A stretch of DNA of 64,000 nt from Alloclostridium intestinigallinarum (GCA_904393845.1 CAJFNB010000001.1:124001-188000), one strand, 5' to 3'. Shown: positions 51,715 to 60,974, counted from the stretch's first letter. Translations and numbers: made by a program. The notes: generated from the sequence alone by a model not told the origin.

Positions 51715-52881
51715 ATGTTAGGCAACTTTACTTACTGCAATCCCACAAGGCTTTATTTCGGCAAAGATTCTCTGGGCTGCTTAAAGGGCGAGCTGGACAA
51801 ATACGGCAAAAACGTGGTGCTCATATACGGCGGCGGCTCTATTAAGAAAAACGGGATATACGACAAGGTGACGGCTATTTTGAAAGACTGCGGCAAAAAC
51901 GTGGCGGAGATTTCCGGCGTTATGCCCAACCCCACCTATAAAAAACTGCTTGAAGGCGTGGATATTGCGCGCAAACACAAGGCGGACTTTCTGCTTGCGG
52001 TAGGCGGCGGAAGCGTATGCGACTACGCCAAAGCGGTGTCCGTTTCCGTAAACTGCGAAGGCGACATATGGGACAAATATTATGTGAAATTCGAAGAGCC
52101 GGACTGCAAAATAATTCCCGTAGGCTGTGTGCTTACCATGGTGGGCACGGGCAGCGAGATGAACGGCGGCAGCGTTATCACCAACACCGATACCAAGATG
52201 AAAGTGGGGCACGTCTTCGGCACGGAAGTTATGCCCAAATTTTCTGTTCTCAATCCCGAATTTACGCTCACTCTTCCCCACTATCAGATGGTGGCGGGCA
52301 TATACGACATATTCAACCACATATGCGAGCAGTATTTTTCGGGCGAAGACGACAACACTTCCGACTACATCTCGGAAGGACTTATGCGCAGTCTGCTCGC
52401 CTCTTCGCGCATAGCGAATAAGGATATGCAAAATTACGAGGCGCGCAGTAACATTATGTGGACGGCTACCTGGGCGCTCAACACTCTGGTCTCCTGCGGC
52501 AAGAGCACGGACTGGATGGTGCACATGCTGGGTCAGGCGGTCGGAGCTTACACAAACGCCACGCACGGCATGACGCTGTCGGCGGTTTCCCTTCCCTACT
52601 ACCGCCATATTCTCCCCTACGGCGTACAGAAATTCAGGCGCTTTGCAATCAACGTATGGGACGTAAACCCCGAAGGCAAGAGCGATATGCAGGTGGCAAA
52701 AGAAGGGCTTGACGAAATGGGAAAGTGGATGAAGGAACTCTCCCTTGCCATGAATATCACCGAGCTTGGCGCAAACGAAGGCATGATAGAAGGCTTAACG
52801 AAGAGCACGCTCATCATGGACGGCGGTTATAAAAAGCTTACGCCGGAAGAGATAGCGCAGATATTCAGAGAAAGTCTTTAA
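51715..52881 (+). CDS. Iron-containing alcohol dehydrogenase (butanol-dehydrogenase-like)
   Basis: This 388-residue group III alcohol dehydrogenase starts NFTYCNPTRLYFGKD and has the NAD(P) motif VGGGSVCDYAKAVS and metal ligands in GIYDIFNHICEQYF and the MLGQAVGAYTNATHGMTLS segment. It is like YugJ/BdhA, reducing aldehydes with NAD(P)H. GGAGG precedes the ATG. It is under two TetR-type operators and precedes a flavodoxin-like gene and the TetR gene: a small redox or aldehyde response operon. Confidence 0.93.
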   Translation: MLGNFTYCNPTRLYFGKDSLGCLKGELDKYGKNVVLIYGGGSIKKNGIYDKVTAILKDCGKNVAEISGVMPNPTYKKLLEGVDIARKHKADFLLAVGGGSVCDYAKAVSVSVNCEGDIWDKYYVKFEEPDCKIIPVGCVLTMVGTGSEMNGGSVITNTDTKMKVGHVFGTEVMPKFSVLNPEFTLTLPHYQMVAGIYDIFNHICEQYFSGEDDNTSDYISEGLMRSLLASSRIANKDMQNYEARSNIMWTATWALNTLVSCGKSTDWMVHMLGQAVGAYTNATHGMTLSAVSLPYYRHILPYGVQKFRRFAINVWDVNPEGKSDMQVAKEGLDEMGKWMKELSLAMNITELGANEGMIEGLTKSTLIMDGGYKKLTPEEIAQIFRESL

Positions 52882-52949
52882 TAAAAAATTCCGCCTCTGC
52901 CTTTGAAATTTTGGGGGCAGGGGCGGAAAAATCAAACAGAAGGTGAATT

Positions 52950-53414
52950 GTGGATAACAAAATTTTGGTAACTTACTTTTCGGCAAGCGGCGTTACGGCA
53001 CGCGCCGCGAAAGAAATCGCTTCGAGCGTGGGCGCGGATATAGCGGAAATCAAACCCGCCGTGCCCTACACTTCCGCAGACCTCAACTGGATGGACAAAA
53101 AAAGCCGCACCACCCTGGAGAGCAAGGACATGAACTGCCGTCCCGAAATGGCGGCGGATATCGACGTTGCGCCCTACGATACGGTGTTTGTCGGCTTCCC
53201 CGTGTGGTGGTACAGGGAACCTGCCATAATAGACACTTTCCTTGAAAGCGGCAATTTTTCCGGTAAGAAGATAATTCCCTTCGCCACCTCGGGCGGAAGC
53301 GGCATAGAAGGCTCGGAAAGGCATATGAAAGAGGTATGCCCTACCGCTGTCTGGGTAAAAGGCAAGCTCGTAAACCGCGGCGCGGGAGCCTGGGCAAAGG
53401 AAATAATTAAGTGA
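52950..53414 (+). CDS. Flavodoxin-like protein
   Basis: This 154-residue flavoprotein starts with GTG behind AAGGTG. The FMN phosphate loop reads TYFSASGVTARAAKEIA, and VFVGFPVWWYREP and PFATSGGSGIEG match flavodoxin_4-type proteins. It probably transfers electrons or reduces quinone-like compounds. It lies between the alcohol dehydrogenase and the TetR regulator, with two bases to the latter. Confidence 0.88.
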   Translation: MDNKILVTYFSASGVTARAAKEIASSVGADIAEIKPAVPYTSADLNWMDKKSRTTLESKDMNCRPEMAADIDVAPYDTVFVGFPVWWYREPAIIDTFLESGNFSGKKIIPFATSGGSGIEGSERHMKEVCPTAVWVKGKLVNRGAGAWAKEIIK

Positions 53415-53415
53415 T

Positions 53416-54048
53416 ATGGCTATAATTTCCGAAGAACTCACAAAAGCGCGCCGCGAAGAGATAGTGTCCGCCTGCGCGGAGCTGTACGACGTGATGCCCT
53501 ATAAGGAGATAACGCCGGGCAAAATCAGCGAACGCACCTCTTTTACGCGCACGTCAATTTACAACTACTTCAACACGCGCGAGGAGATATTCCTCGCCCT
53601 GCTCGAACGCGAATACCGTTGCTGGACGGAAGATCAAAAGCGCATCTCAGAAAACATGTCGATGACCGTGGACGAATTTGCCGAAGCGTTTTCTTCCGCT
53701 CTTTCGCGGCGCGGGCGTATGCTCAAACTCGTGGCAATGAACTTATACGACCTGGAAGCGGGCAGCCGCGAAGAAAACCTTATTTCGTTCAAGCGCGCAT
53801 ACGGCGAAGCCCTGCAAGCCACGCGCGACTGCCTTGTCCGATTCTTCCCTTCCCTTACCGCTGATGAACATACCCGCTTTTTATATGCGGTGTACCCTTT
53901 TATGTTCGGCGTGTATCCGTACACCGCCGTCACGGAAAAACAAAAACGCGCCATGGAGAGCGCGGGCGTGAAATACGAAACCTACTCCGTCCGCGAAATA
54001 ACGCGTTCGCTGGTAAGCGCGCTGTTAAACGGTTTTTTGAATAAGTAA
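53416..54048 (+). CDS. TetR-family regulator
   Basis: This 210-residue repressor has an N-terminal HTH (REEIVSACAELYDVMPYKEITPGKISERTSFTRTSIYNYFNTREEIF) and a variable helical ligand domain. It is the last gene of the adh-flavodoxin operon, and two palindromes of TetR type overlap the operon promoter. Autoregulation by an aldehyde or redox signal is the likely model. A terminator follows. Confidence 0.92.
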   Translation: MAIISEELTKARREEIVSACAELYDVMPYKEITPGKISERTSFTRTSIYNYFNTREEIFLALLEREYRCWTEDQKRISENMSMTVDEFAEAFSSALSRRGRMLKLVAMNLYDLEAGSREENLISFKRAYGEALQATRDCLVRFFPSLTADEHTRFLYAVYPFMFGVYPYTAVTEKQKRAMESAGVKYETYSVREITRSLVSALLNGFLNK

Positions 54049-54063
54049 ATTTAACGAAAGGAC

Positions 54064-54086
54064 GCGGGTTTATCCCGCTTCTTTTT
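54064..54086 (+). terminator. Terminator of the adh operon
   Basis: GCGGG and CCCGC arms followed by TTCTTTTT, just after the TetR gene. Confidence 0.6.
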
Positions 54087-54187
54087 ATCAGGGATTACTT
54101 TAATGTTTTTCTGCAAAGTTTTATCAGAACTGCGCCATATTGCCGAAGTCCGAAATAAAGAAATTTTGCCGAAACCGAAATTATTCC

Positions 54188-55711
54188 CTACACGGGCACG
54201 ACGACAAAACAGGCGATAACCACGATTAAAAGGCACAAAAGCGCGCACACCTTTTTGATAGTTGACGGCGCAACGGAGAAGGTGGAAGCGCATGCAAGAA
54301 GCGGATAGTAATAAACGCACAAAAGCGGTGAAAAAGCGGCGTTGAGCGCGGCGGAAGAAACCTCTGCCGCCGCCTGCACGAAACGAATGGCGTAGTAAGT
54401 TGGTACTGCGGCAACCGTAAGCAACGTGCCGAGTTGCGGAATTATCGTGGTGAGCACGGTGGCGGCGAGCAAAAAGGGATAGAAAAGCGAAGTGAGCGGA
54501 CAGACTATCAAATTTACGGGAATGGTGGCGAGCGGCACGGTCCCGAAGTAGAGGAACATAAACGGCAGTAAGCCTATATTGGAAGAAATCGTTATGGCGA
54601 TTCCGTCCGCCAAGGGGCGCCACAGCACTTTGCGCAGCACGTTTGAAACGGGCTTCATCGTTCCGATAATGCCGAACACAGCGCCGTAACTCATCAAAAA
54701 GCCCGCGTCGAATAAAAAGTACGGGGCGCAAAGCAGGAGCAGGCTTGCGGAAATACCGCCTGCGGTAAGGGCGTCGTACCGCTCGAAACCCATTTTGCAA
54801 AGCACGCTTACCAGAATCATCACCGCGCTTCTTAAAACCGAAGGCGAAAAAGAACAAAGCGCGCTGTACCCTATAAGAATAAAGCAGTCTATTCCGAACG
54901 CTATAACTTTGGGCATGCGGATTTTATTCAGAAGCGCACTGCACGCGTAAAACAAGAGCGCCACGTGCAGACCCGAAACGGCGAAAAGGTGCGCCGTGCC
55001 CGTATTGCGGAAGGAATCCGCCACGGAATAGGAAAGATAGGAAGTGTCACCGAAAATCATGGCGAACAAAAAGTTGGCGGTCACGCCGTTGCAGTTGTCC
55101 AAAAGCGCATTCCGCACCGCAAAGCGCACCTGTTCCACCGCGGTCACCTTGCCCGGAGTGAGCGAAAACGCGTAATCGGAAACCGCCGCCGTGTAATATA
55201 CTCCGTATTTCGCGCCCATAAGGCTGTCGTATTCGCCTGCGGAAAACTCCGCGCCCGTCAGACTGCCCGTAAAATGTATGTACTCGCCCACGTCCATATC
55301 CCCGCGCACATAGAACGGAAGATACAAACTCGCCTTACCCCGCACGCTTTCGCCGTTAACCGTAAGGCTGTCCAGCTCCAGAAGGTATCCGCCGTCCACA
55401 AGCGTGCACTCTCCGTAAGAGTTGCAGTTAGACGCGTCAGTTATCCTGCCCGCAATATCGCCTTCATAGCTGCCCGACGGGAAAAGCGCCGCATACAAAG
55501 TGGCTGCCATTGCGCCGAGAAACAGTCCCGCGGAAAACAGCACAAACTCCTTTTTCACCCTTCCCGTTACAAACATAATAAGGGAAACAATGCAAAACAG
55601 CACTGTTAGGGCGGCTGTAAACAGCACAGGCAAGAAAAATGCCGAGGAGATACCCACGGCAATGCCTGCCGCTATCCACAGCGGAGGGCGATAAATCGAC
55701 AATTTGGTCAT
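54188..55711 (-). CDS. comEC: ComEC/Rec2-type competence membrane protein lacking the MBL domain
   Basis: This 507-residue membrane protein has N-terminal hydrophobic segments, an extracellular OB-like DUF4131 region (about 80-190) and the Competence domain with GTAHLFAVSGLHVALL and FSPSVLRSAVMILV motifs plus about eight transmembrane helices. Full-length ComEC usually continues into a metallo-beta-lactamase domain; here the protein ends after the membrane part. It would form the DNA uptake channel. It starts one base after the pyrophosphatase stop. Confidence 0.88.
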   Translation of the reverse strand: MTKLSIYRPPLWIAAGIAVGISSAFFLPVLFTAALTVLFCIVSLIMFVTGRVKKEFVLFSAGLFLGAMAATLYAALFPSGSYEGDIAGRITDASNCNSYGECTLVDGGYLLELDSLTVNGESVRGKASLYLPFYVRGDMDVGEYIHFTGSLTGAEFSAGEYDSLMGAKYGVYYTAAVSDYAFSLTPGKVTAVEQVRFAVRNALLDNCNGVTANFLFAMIFGDTSYLSYSVADSFRNTGTAHLFAVSGLHVALLFYACSALLNKIRMPKVIAFGIDCFILIGYSALCSFSPSVLRSAVMILVSVLCKMGFERYDALTAGGISASLLLLCAPYFLFDAGFLMSYGAVFGIIGTMKPVSNVLRKVLWRPLADGIAITISSNIGLLPFMFLYFGTVPLATIPVNLIVCPLTSLFYPFLLAATVLTTIIPQLGTLLTVAAVPTYYAIRFVQAAAEVSSAALNAAFSPLLCVYYYPLLACASTFSVAPSTIKKVCALLCLLIVVIACFVVVPV

Positions 55712-55712
55712 T

Positions 55713-56246
55713 TTAATCTTTCACGTATCTGGCTTTGTATTCCGCCATAGCTTTTGCTATGACTTTATCGGTATCGTTTCTGCCGTATATTTCCAGCACG
55801 GTCATTATCTTGCCTTCCAGCTGTTTATACACGCCGAAGAAGTGTTTTATTTCGTTGAGTATATGCGGCGGAAGCTGGGATATATCCTCGTAGCAGTTCA
55901 TATTCGGCTCTTTGAAAGGCACGGCGATTACTTTAATGTCCTCGGCGCCGTCGTCAATCATGGTGATATGCCCTATCGGGTAGCACTGCACCAGAGAAAG
56001 CGGCACGAGCGGTTCGCTGCACAGCACGAGCACGTCGAGCGGGTCGCCGTCGTCGGCATATGTACGCGGAATAAAGCCGTAATTGGCGGGATAGTGCGTG
56101 GACGTGTACAAAATACGGTCGAGCCTGAGCATACCCGTATCCTTATCCACTTCGTATTTGTTCTTACTGCCCTTGGAAATTTCTATGCAGGCAATGAAAT
56201 TTTCGGGAGCAATCCTGCTCTCATCGAGGTCGTGCCAAATGTTCAT
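55713..56246 (-). CDS. ppa: Inorganic pyrophosphatase, family I
   Basis: This 177-residue soluble enzyme splits pyrophosphate. It has IEISKGSKNKYEVDKDTG, YPANYGFIPRTYADDGDPLDVLVL with the metal-binding Asp residues, and DDGAEDIKVIAVP. The length is normal for the bacterial family. It sits between a DUF2804-like gene and comEC in one operon. Confidence 0.95.
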   Translation of the reverse strand: MNIWHDLDESRIAPENFIACIEISKGSKNKYEVDKDTGMLRLDRILYTSTHYPANYGFIPRTYADDGDPLDVLVLCSEPLVPLSLVQCYPIGHITMIDDGAEDIKVIAVPFKEPNMNCYEDISQLPPHILNEIKHFFGVYKQLEGKIMTVLEIYGRNDTDKVIAKAMAEYKARYVKD

Positions 56247-56261
56247 GTCTTTTTGTGCGGA

Positions 56262-57293
56262 TTACCATTTGTTGTAAACTTTTTCCGCAAACCCCCTTTG
56301 TCCGTTAAGTGTTATTATACTGCCGTCGTCCAGCTTTGCCGTGCCGTAAAATCCGCCGAACACCTGGTGCTGACGGGTGCACAGCACGCCCAGACTTATG
56401 CCGTCGTGTCTGTCTACGTCGGGACGGAAAGTAAGGTCGAGTCTGCCTTCGTCGTCCGTCATCTTCCATTCCCCTTCAAAGTCGCTTTCGCCGCCGGGCA
56501 ACGAGGGAATGTCGAATTCCACCCTGCCCAGCTTGTGCATTTTGCCCTTATAAAACAGCATATTTTCCGAAGCCGCCGACGTGTCCCCGAATCCGTAGCC
56601 GAGGTTAAAGCCGAACTTCTCTCCGTCCACGTATGCGGAAAGACTGCTCCAATACCATGTATTTTCGTACGTCCACACGCCCCTGCCCCAATCGAGCACC
56701 GCCAGCGATTTTGCGGGGTCGAAGTCGCGGCGCGCTCCGCCCAGCTCGAAGTAGCCGGAAGCCGTCATGCAGTTGAGTTTGGCGTTGTAATAAAAAGCCT
56801 TGTCATTTTCCTTGAACGGGGTGGCTATGACCATGTTTTCCGCCTGCGGCTGGGAAAGCGTTATATCCGCAACCAGCGTTTTGCCGTCGCGGAATTTGGG
56901 ATATTCGCAATAAAGTCTGCGGTAGATGCCGTCGTTGACAAAGGACAGCTTTTTCCCGCCTATACGCAGGGAAACGTCGCCCCTTTCGTAGGTGGAAGGA
57001 AAGCCCGTCTTGCCCAGCGGCAGTAAGCCTATTGCCGACTGCGTTTTGAACGCCCTCGAATGGGTGTCCACAAGCGAAACGCTCGCCATGGAAATATATC
57101 CTATATCCGCAATGGTCAGGCAGAGAAAGACTTCTCCGTCCGTAACCGCGTAGTAATCCCACTCCTTGATTCTGAATTTCGACGCGTTTATCCTGCTCCT
57201 GTCGTATTTTTTCGCAAGATAGGTGGAATAACCCGCCTGAATAAGTTTGCCGTTATTATCGAGCAGATCGCCTTCCGTGAGTAATGTCTGCAT
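56262..57293 (-). CDS. DUF2804-family protein
   Basis: This 343-residue soluble, beta-rich protein matches the look of DUF2804: LLTEGDLLDNNGKLIQAGYST at the start, RIKEWDYYAV, LDWGRGVWTYENTWYWSS in the middle and GFGDTSAASENMLF later. The family function is unknown, possibly lipocalin-like lipid binding. GGAGGG precedes the ATG at 57293, and a promoter lies at 57340-57368. It leads the operon with ppa and comEC. Confidence 0.75.
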   Translation of the reverse strand: MQTLLTEGDLLDNNGKLIQAGYSTYLAKKYDRSRINASKFRIKEWDYYAVTDGEVFLCLTIADIGYISMASVSLVDTHSRAFKTQSAIGLLPLGKTGFPSTYERGDVSLRIGGKKLSFVNDGIYRRLYCEYPKFRDGKTLVADITLSQPQAENMVIATPFKENDKAFYYNAKLNCMTASGYFELGGARRDFDPAKSLAVLDWGRGVWTYENTWYWSSLSAYVDGEKFGFNLGYGFGDTSAASENMLFYKGKMHKLGRVEFDIPSLPGGESDFEGEWKMTDDEGRLDLTFRPDVDRHDGISLGVLCTRQHQVFGGFYGTAKLDDGSIITLNGQRGFAEKVYNKW

Positions 57294-57339
57294 AATTCCC
57301 TCCGCAGTCAAAGGGCTTTGCCCCTTCACTTCTTTTATT

Positions 57340-57368
57340 ATTATAACACGCCTTTTTACAAAAGTAAA
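57340..57368 (-). promoter_or_regulatory. Promoter of the DUF2804-ppa-comEC operon
   Basis: TTTACT (57363-57368 complement), 17 bases, TATAAT (57340-57345 complement). Confidence 0.75.
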
Positions 57369-57741
57369 TACCGAATAATAGCCGTACTTTCCGCGTTTTG
57401 CAAAAGCGCGGGGGCAAGCCGCCCGAAAGCGGTGCGATAAAAGCGTTCCGCCAAGGTCCGCTACGGGTGTGCGGATTTTAATGCGGGCATGAAAATTCGC
57501 TTTCTCCGCTTCCGGCGCTGTCCGGCAGTTTTTTCCTTTCGTTACGGTTTTCACGCATACGCATCCGCCGTTTTATGACGCCGGCGGCATTGTCCGTCTG
57601 CGCTTTTTCGGACAAAGAGCCTGTTTTCGCCGCTTTTTTACACTCTTTTTACACCCGGTTAAATATATCTTTTACAAAATCTCAATTACTTAAAACATTA
57701 TGTTTTGTATTGTTAAAATTATGTCAATTTCGCAAAAAACC

Positions 57742-57770
57742 TTGTAAACAACGCGGTTGTGTGCTATAAT
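57742..57770 (+). promoter_or_regulatory. Promoter of the ACT-domain gene
   Basis: TTGTAA (57742-57747), 17 bases, TATAAT (57765-57770). Confidence 0.75.
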
Positions 57771-57791
57771 TGTCATTGTAGGGTGATACAT

Positions 57792-58181
57792 ATGATAATA
57801 CAAGCTTTAGAAAAACCTTTCAGCATCTGCTCTTTCAGGCAGGATGCGCCAGTTGATTTGAACAAATTCGGCATCGCCTTTTTCGCACACACCGACGAAG
57901 GCTGTTCCGTAATCTGTCCCAGCGACGAAGTTCCGCAGGAAGCCGTCTCCCGCGACGACGGATGGCGCGCCGTACGCATAGCCCCTCCCGTGAACAGGGA
58001 GATGCTTGGCGTACTTCTCGACCTTGCCAAAATTTTCGCGTCCGCGGAAGTCAGCGTCGTACCGGCAAGCACGTTTGAAACCATGTACTTCTTCCTGCGC
58101 TCGGACGGCTATCTGCGCGCTTTGCAGAGCCTGCAGGAAAACGGCTACAAGGTCGAAATGACGTATCTGCAGGGCAAATAA
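57792..58181 (+). CDS. ACT-domain protein (CASTOR-like)
   Basis: This 129-residue soluble protein resembles the double-ACT proteins of the CASTOR/ACT_7 type: GIAFFAHTDEGCSVICPSDEVP, then DDGWRAVRIAPPVNREMLGVL and VSVVPASTFETMYFFLRSD. Such proteins bind amino acids and act as sensors. It starts behind GGGTGAT and has its own promoter and terminator. Its target is unknown. Confidence 0.75.
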   Translation: MIIQALEKPFSICSFRQDAPVDLNKFGIAFFAHTDEGCSVICPSDEVPQEAVSRDDGWRAVRIAPPVNREMLGVLLDLAKIFASAEVSVVPASTFETMYFFLRSDGYLRALQSLQENGYKVEMTYLQGK

Positions 58182-58218
58182 TCCGCCGCAATATTTATTG
58201 TAAAACGGGAAAAAGACC

Positions 58219-58252
58219 GCGGAAAACATGCGTTTCCGCTTCTTTTCCTGTT
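58219..58252 (+). terminator. Terminator of the ACT-domain gene
   Basis: GCGGAAA and TTTCCGC arms (58219-58225, 58233-58239) followed by a T-rich tail with a run of nine T. From here to 58481 the sequence turns AT-rich with no gene. Confidence 0.65.
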
Positions 58253-58481
58253 TTTTTTTGTGAAATTTTCCGTTAGAAAATAGTTTGCCGCATTTTTACG
58301 TCACAGTCCGCTTATAAAGCGATTTTCCTCCTTCACGGAGCTTATTTTCATTGCTTATCTTTTCTCTATATCAAAAAGTATTGCAGTCGTAATAATATTA
58401 CAAAGTAAAATCAAAAGCGCGCGTTTTCTGATACATTATATTGTATTTGACTAGTTTAAATTCTGCCGCCATAAATTTATA

Positions 58482-60170
58482 TTATTTTTTAACTATCTCC
58501 CAACAATTACTATCAAAATTAAAAATCTGGCGAATAGTTTTATTTTCCAATTCTTTAACGCTACGTCCCAATTTTCCATATACGTTTTTTGTTTTGTTAA
58601 AACACATTATAGGATCTTCCTCAATGAAAACATACCAATCACTGTATATATTATGCGCTATTAATTTATCGTCCGTTCTTTCTCTCCACAATTGAAACAA
58701 TGTTTTACCCGGCAAAACGCCATTCTCATCAAATTTTTTAACAACCGTTTTTCCGTTATCGTTATAGGTAATACCAACTATCCGTTCATTTTCTTTTTCT
58801 ACATCTGTAATAGATAAAAGTTCTTGATACGTATTGACTCTTGCTTTACCAAAACAATAACCACTGTTACACGTTGCTTCCTCGTCGTCTTTACCTATAC
58901 GATAACGATAATTACAATATAAGCATTCAATGTCTTGAACACTTTTTAAATAAATCGGACATGCAAAATAAGAATGAAAAACTCCTTTCCCTGAAGATAC
59001 TGTGGGTTCGCATATTTTCAACAGCGCTTCTTTTGCTTTTTGTAGTTGCTCATGATAAATCCACCTCTTTTTCGTAATATCTGTTTGCAAAATATACTTC
59101 ATTTCCGATTCAGTAACGCCATCTTTTGCCCACGACAAATCAATTTCTACTATATTAAATCCTTCACCTTGTAACCTTGATTTTTCTTTTTCGTCTACGC
59201 TTGCTTTAATACGAATTAATAAAGCGACATAACTATCCTTGCAACGCAGGATTATAGATTTAGGTATCCGTGATTTTCCTTCATAGCAATAATTACTGTC
59301 AATATATTCTTCAATCCAAGCAGTTTTAACGACCATTCCCTTTCCTACCGGCAATATAATATCCGGCAATTTCAATTTTTTCTCTAATTCAAGTTGTGTC
59401 TTTAGCATCCCGAACAATTCGCCGCTTGTCCTATACATTATTACTGCGTTATCCGAATCCGGCTCTTTGGTTCTCGGAAAATTAAACGGATTTGTTTTTG
59501 AAATTTTTACCGGCTTGGCTATTTGTTTTTTCGCTTCTCTTTCGTTTAAAGCTGTATTCAATGTTTCACTCGGGAAAATTGCATACTCTTCTACATGTTT
59601 TGAGTTATTTTGAGGCGATCTTCTTCTATAAATCCATTCTCCCAATGCTCCTCCCGATGGAAATTTATCGCTTTTTGCCCAACTTAGCAATCGTTCCAAG
59701 CTCGTAGCTGCCTCTTCTTTACTGACCGCACGCATCCATTCAAAATCCCGATCCTCATAACTTTGTTGCAATTTGGAAGGATCTCTCAAAAATTCTTCAA
59801 TACTGCCACAACACAAAACAATTTTTTTAGCGGTAATAGGATTTAATATAGCATTTTCAAGTTTGGTAATCCATCTTAAATTTTCAGGACGATTATTTCT
59901 ACGGTTTGTATCTATGTGATCGACAACATATTGCGGGTTTGGTGCCGCACCATGAAAAGCTGTCGCTACTATCCTGTGTACTCGTTCACCCGCAATTTCT
60001 GCGTATCCCGTTTTATCATTATATTTCCCGAAAGTCCAATTATTATCGATCGAACGATGTCTCTTTCCTGTGCGTGAATGACGCATTACTGCACCATTAT
60101 CTCTCACGGAATACGTTTCACCTTTATAAATACATTCTATTTCCTTTTCAAAATCGTCTATCATTTGCAT
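58482..60170 (-). CDS. HNH-type nuclease with zinc-ribbon C-terminus, probably acquired
   Basis: This 562-residue protein is clearly more AT-rich than its neighbours. Residues of about 1-110 resemble phage HNH proteins: an N-terminal DNA-binding-like part, then RVHRIVATAFHG and VVDHIDTNRRNNRPENLRW with the His-Asn metal site. The middle holds a CoiA-like region: MVVKTAWIEEYID, IILRCKDSYVALLIRIKASVDEKEKS, VEIDLSWAKDG, KKRWIYH. The end has Cys clusters CPIYLK, CLYC and CNSGYC that look like a zinc ribbon. The combination is unusual. It stands alone next to tmRNA and may be defence or mobile cargo; that is inference. Confidence 0.6.
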   Translation of the reverse strand: MQMIDDFEKEIECIYKGETYSVRDNGAVMRHSRTGKRHRSIDNNWTFGKYNDKTGYAEIAGERVHRIVATAFHGAAPNPQYVVDHIDTNRRNNRPENLRWITKLENAILNPITAKKIVLCCGSIEEFLRDPSKLQQSYEDRDFEWMRAVSKEEAATSLERLLSWAKSDKFPSGGALGEWIYRRRSPQNNSKHVEEYAIFPSETLNTALNEREAKKQIAKPVKISKTNPFNFPRTKEPDSDNAVIMYRTSGELFGMLKTQLELEKKLKLPDIILPVGKGMVVKTAWIEEYIDSNYCYEGKSRIPKSIILRCKDSYVALLIRIKASVDEKEKSRLQGEGFNIVEIDLSWAKDGVTESEMKYILQTDITKKRWIYHEQLQKAKEALLKICEPTVSSGKGVFHSYFACPIYLKSVQDIECLYCNYRYRIGKDDEEATCNSGYCFGKARVNTYQELLSITDVEKENERIVGITYNDNGKTVVKKFDENGVLPGKTLFQLWRERTDDKLIAHNIYSDWYVFIEEDPIMCFNKTKNVYGKLGRSVKELENKTIRQIFNFDSNCWEIVKK

Positions 60171-60599
60171 GCTACCTTATTATCTACACTATACAAGAAT
60201 TCGCTTATACGATTCTTTCCACTTTAAAAAATTTAATGTTTAAGCAATGCTTTGTATGTGTTATTTTCAAACACAATGTCTTTATCAATAAAATACCTAT
60301 CAAAGATTTTTCTTTCTTTTCCAAGCATTCTTTTATTTACTTATGATAATTCATCCCCCTTTTTTAATATCATAACATATTTTTTATATTATGAGAAGTC
60401 AACATGTTTTATTTTATTAAGAAAGTTGACTTTTCATTTATGGGATCGTAGGAATTGCCTTTCAACGATTGCCGTCAGGAAATACCGAAGGTACAATCGC
60501 GTGCAGCCTGTCGCAGGCACAAGCCTGCACAGGGCTGCACTCCCCTTAGTTCCACCATCTGTAAACAAAAAAGACCCGCAAAATGCGAATCTTTTCAGA
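60171..60599. other. AT-rich flank and partial tmRNA 3' copy
   Basis: No gene is seen. The first 250 bases are AT-rich like the HNH gene. 60540-60561 is an inverted copy of the tmRNA 3' end (20 of 22 bases), and the tmRNA terminator lies between the copies. Confidence 0.6.
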
Positions 60600-60617
60600 T
60601 GGTGGAGCTGAGGGGAG
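60540..60617. repeat. Inverted copies of the tmRNA 3' terminus
   Basis: 60540-60561 and 60596-60617 are complementary at 20 of 22 bases; weaker similarity continues outward into the T-arm (60526-60539 against 60618-60631). The right arm is the true tmRNA end. The left copy may be an old attachment-site remnant. Confidence 0.65.
60567..60595 (-). terminator. Terminator of tmRNA
   Basis: On the minus strand AAAAGATTCGCA and TGCGGGTCTTTT arms followed by T residues, right after the CCA end. Confidence 0.75.
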
Positions 60618-60963
60618 TTGAACCCCTGTCCGAAAAACTTGAAGCGGCGCCTTCTACATACTTAGCCGATTGTTGTTATTCCCTTTAAGCCGGCCAAACG
60701 GCAAGCCTGCCTATCGGAGAGCCGCTAATCTTGCAATCCGCAGCGCGGCGATGCGGTTGCCCTGTTCCGCTGGATGATGCCGGAACGGGTTCGCGGACCT
60801 ACCCGCCCGACACTTCGCTATAAGTTAAGCAGCGAAGGCGAGAGTTTGAGCGCTCTCGGTTTTGTTGTTGTTTGCGTTTAATTTTAATTTCCGTTTTTAC
60901 GAAGACGAGCCTTCGGTATGCTTACTCCGCCCGCCATTCCCCGTCGAATGCCGGAACAGCCCC
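60600..60963 (-). ncRNA. ssrA: Transfer-messenger RNA
   Basis: This 364-base RNA rescues stalled ribosomes. The 5' end GGGGCUG pairs with CAGCUCC before the encoded CCA; GGCATTCGACGGGG and the T-arm GGGGTTCAACTCCCC are typical. The reading frame encodes the tag ANNNKTESAQTLAFAA followed by TAA. Pseudoknot regions lie between. A consensus promoter and terminator flank it. Confidence 0.95.
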
Positions 60964-60974
60964 TTGGATATTAC

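Larger units (their letters stand above)
57294..57791. other. Divergent intergenic region with M1 remnant
   Basis: It holds two divergent promoters and, near 57420-57466, a degenerate M1 right arm (GCCCGAAAGCGGTGCGAT, then GTCCGCTACGGG). No gene is seen. Confidence 0.5.

Noticed and set aside
60453..60688. Plus-strand frames across the tmRNA 3' end
   Set aside because: They cross a well-supported tmRNA and its terminator and have no ribosome sites.
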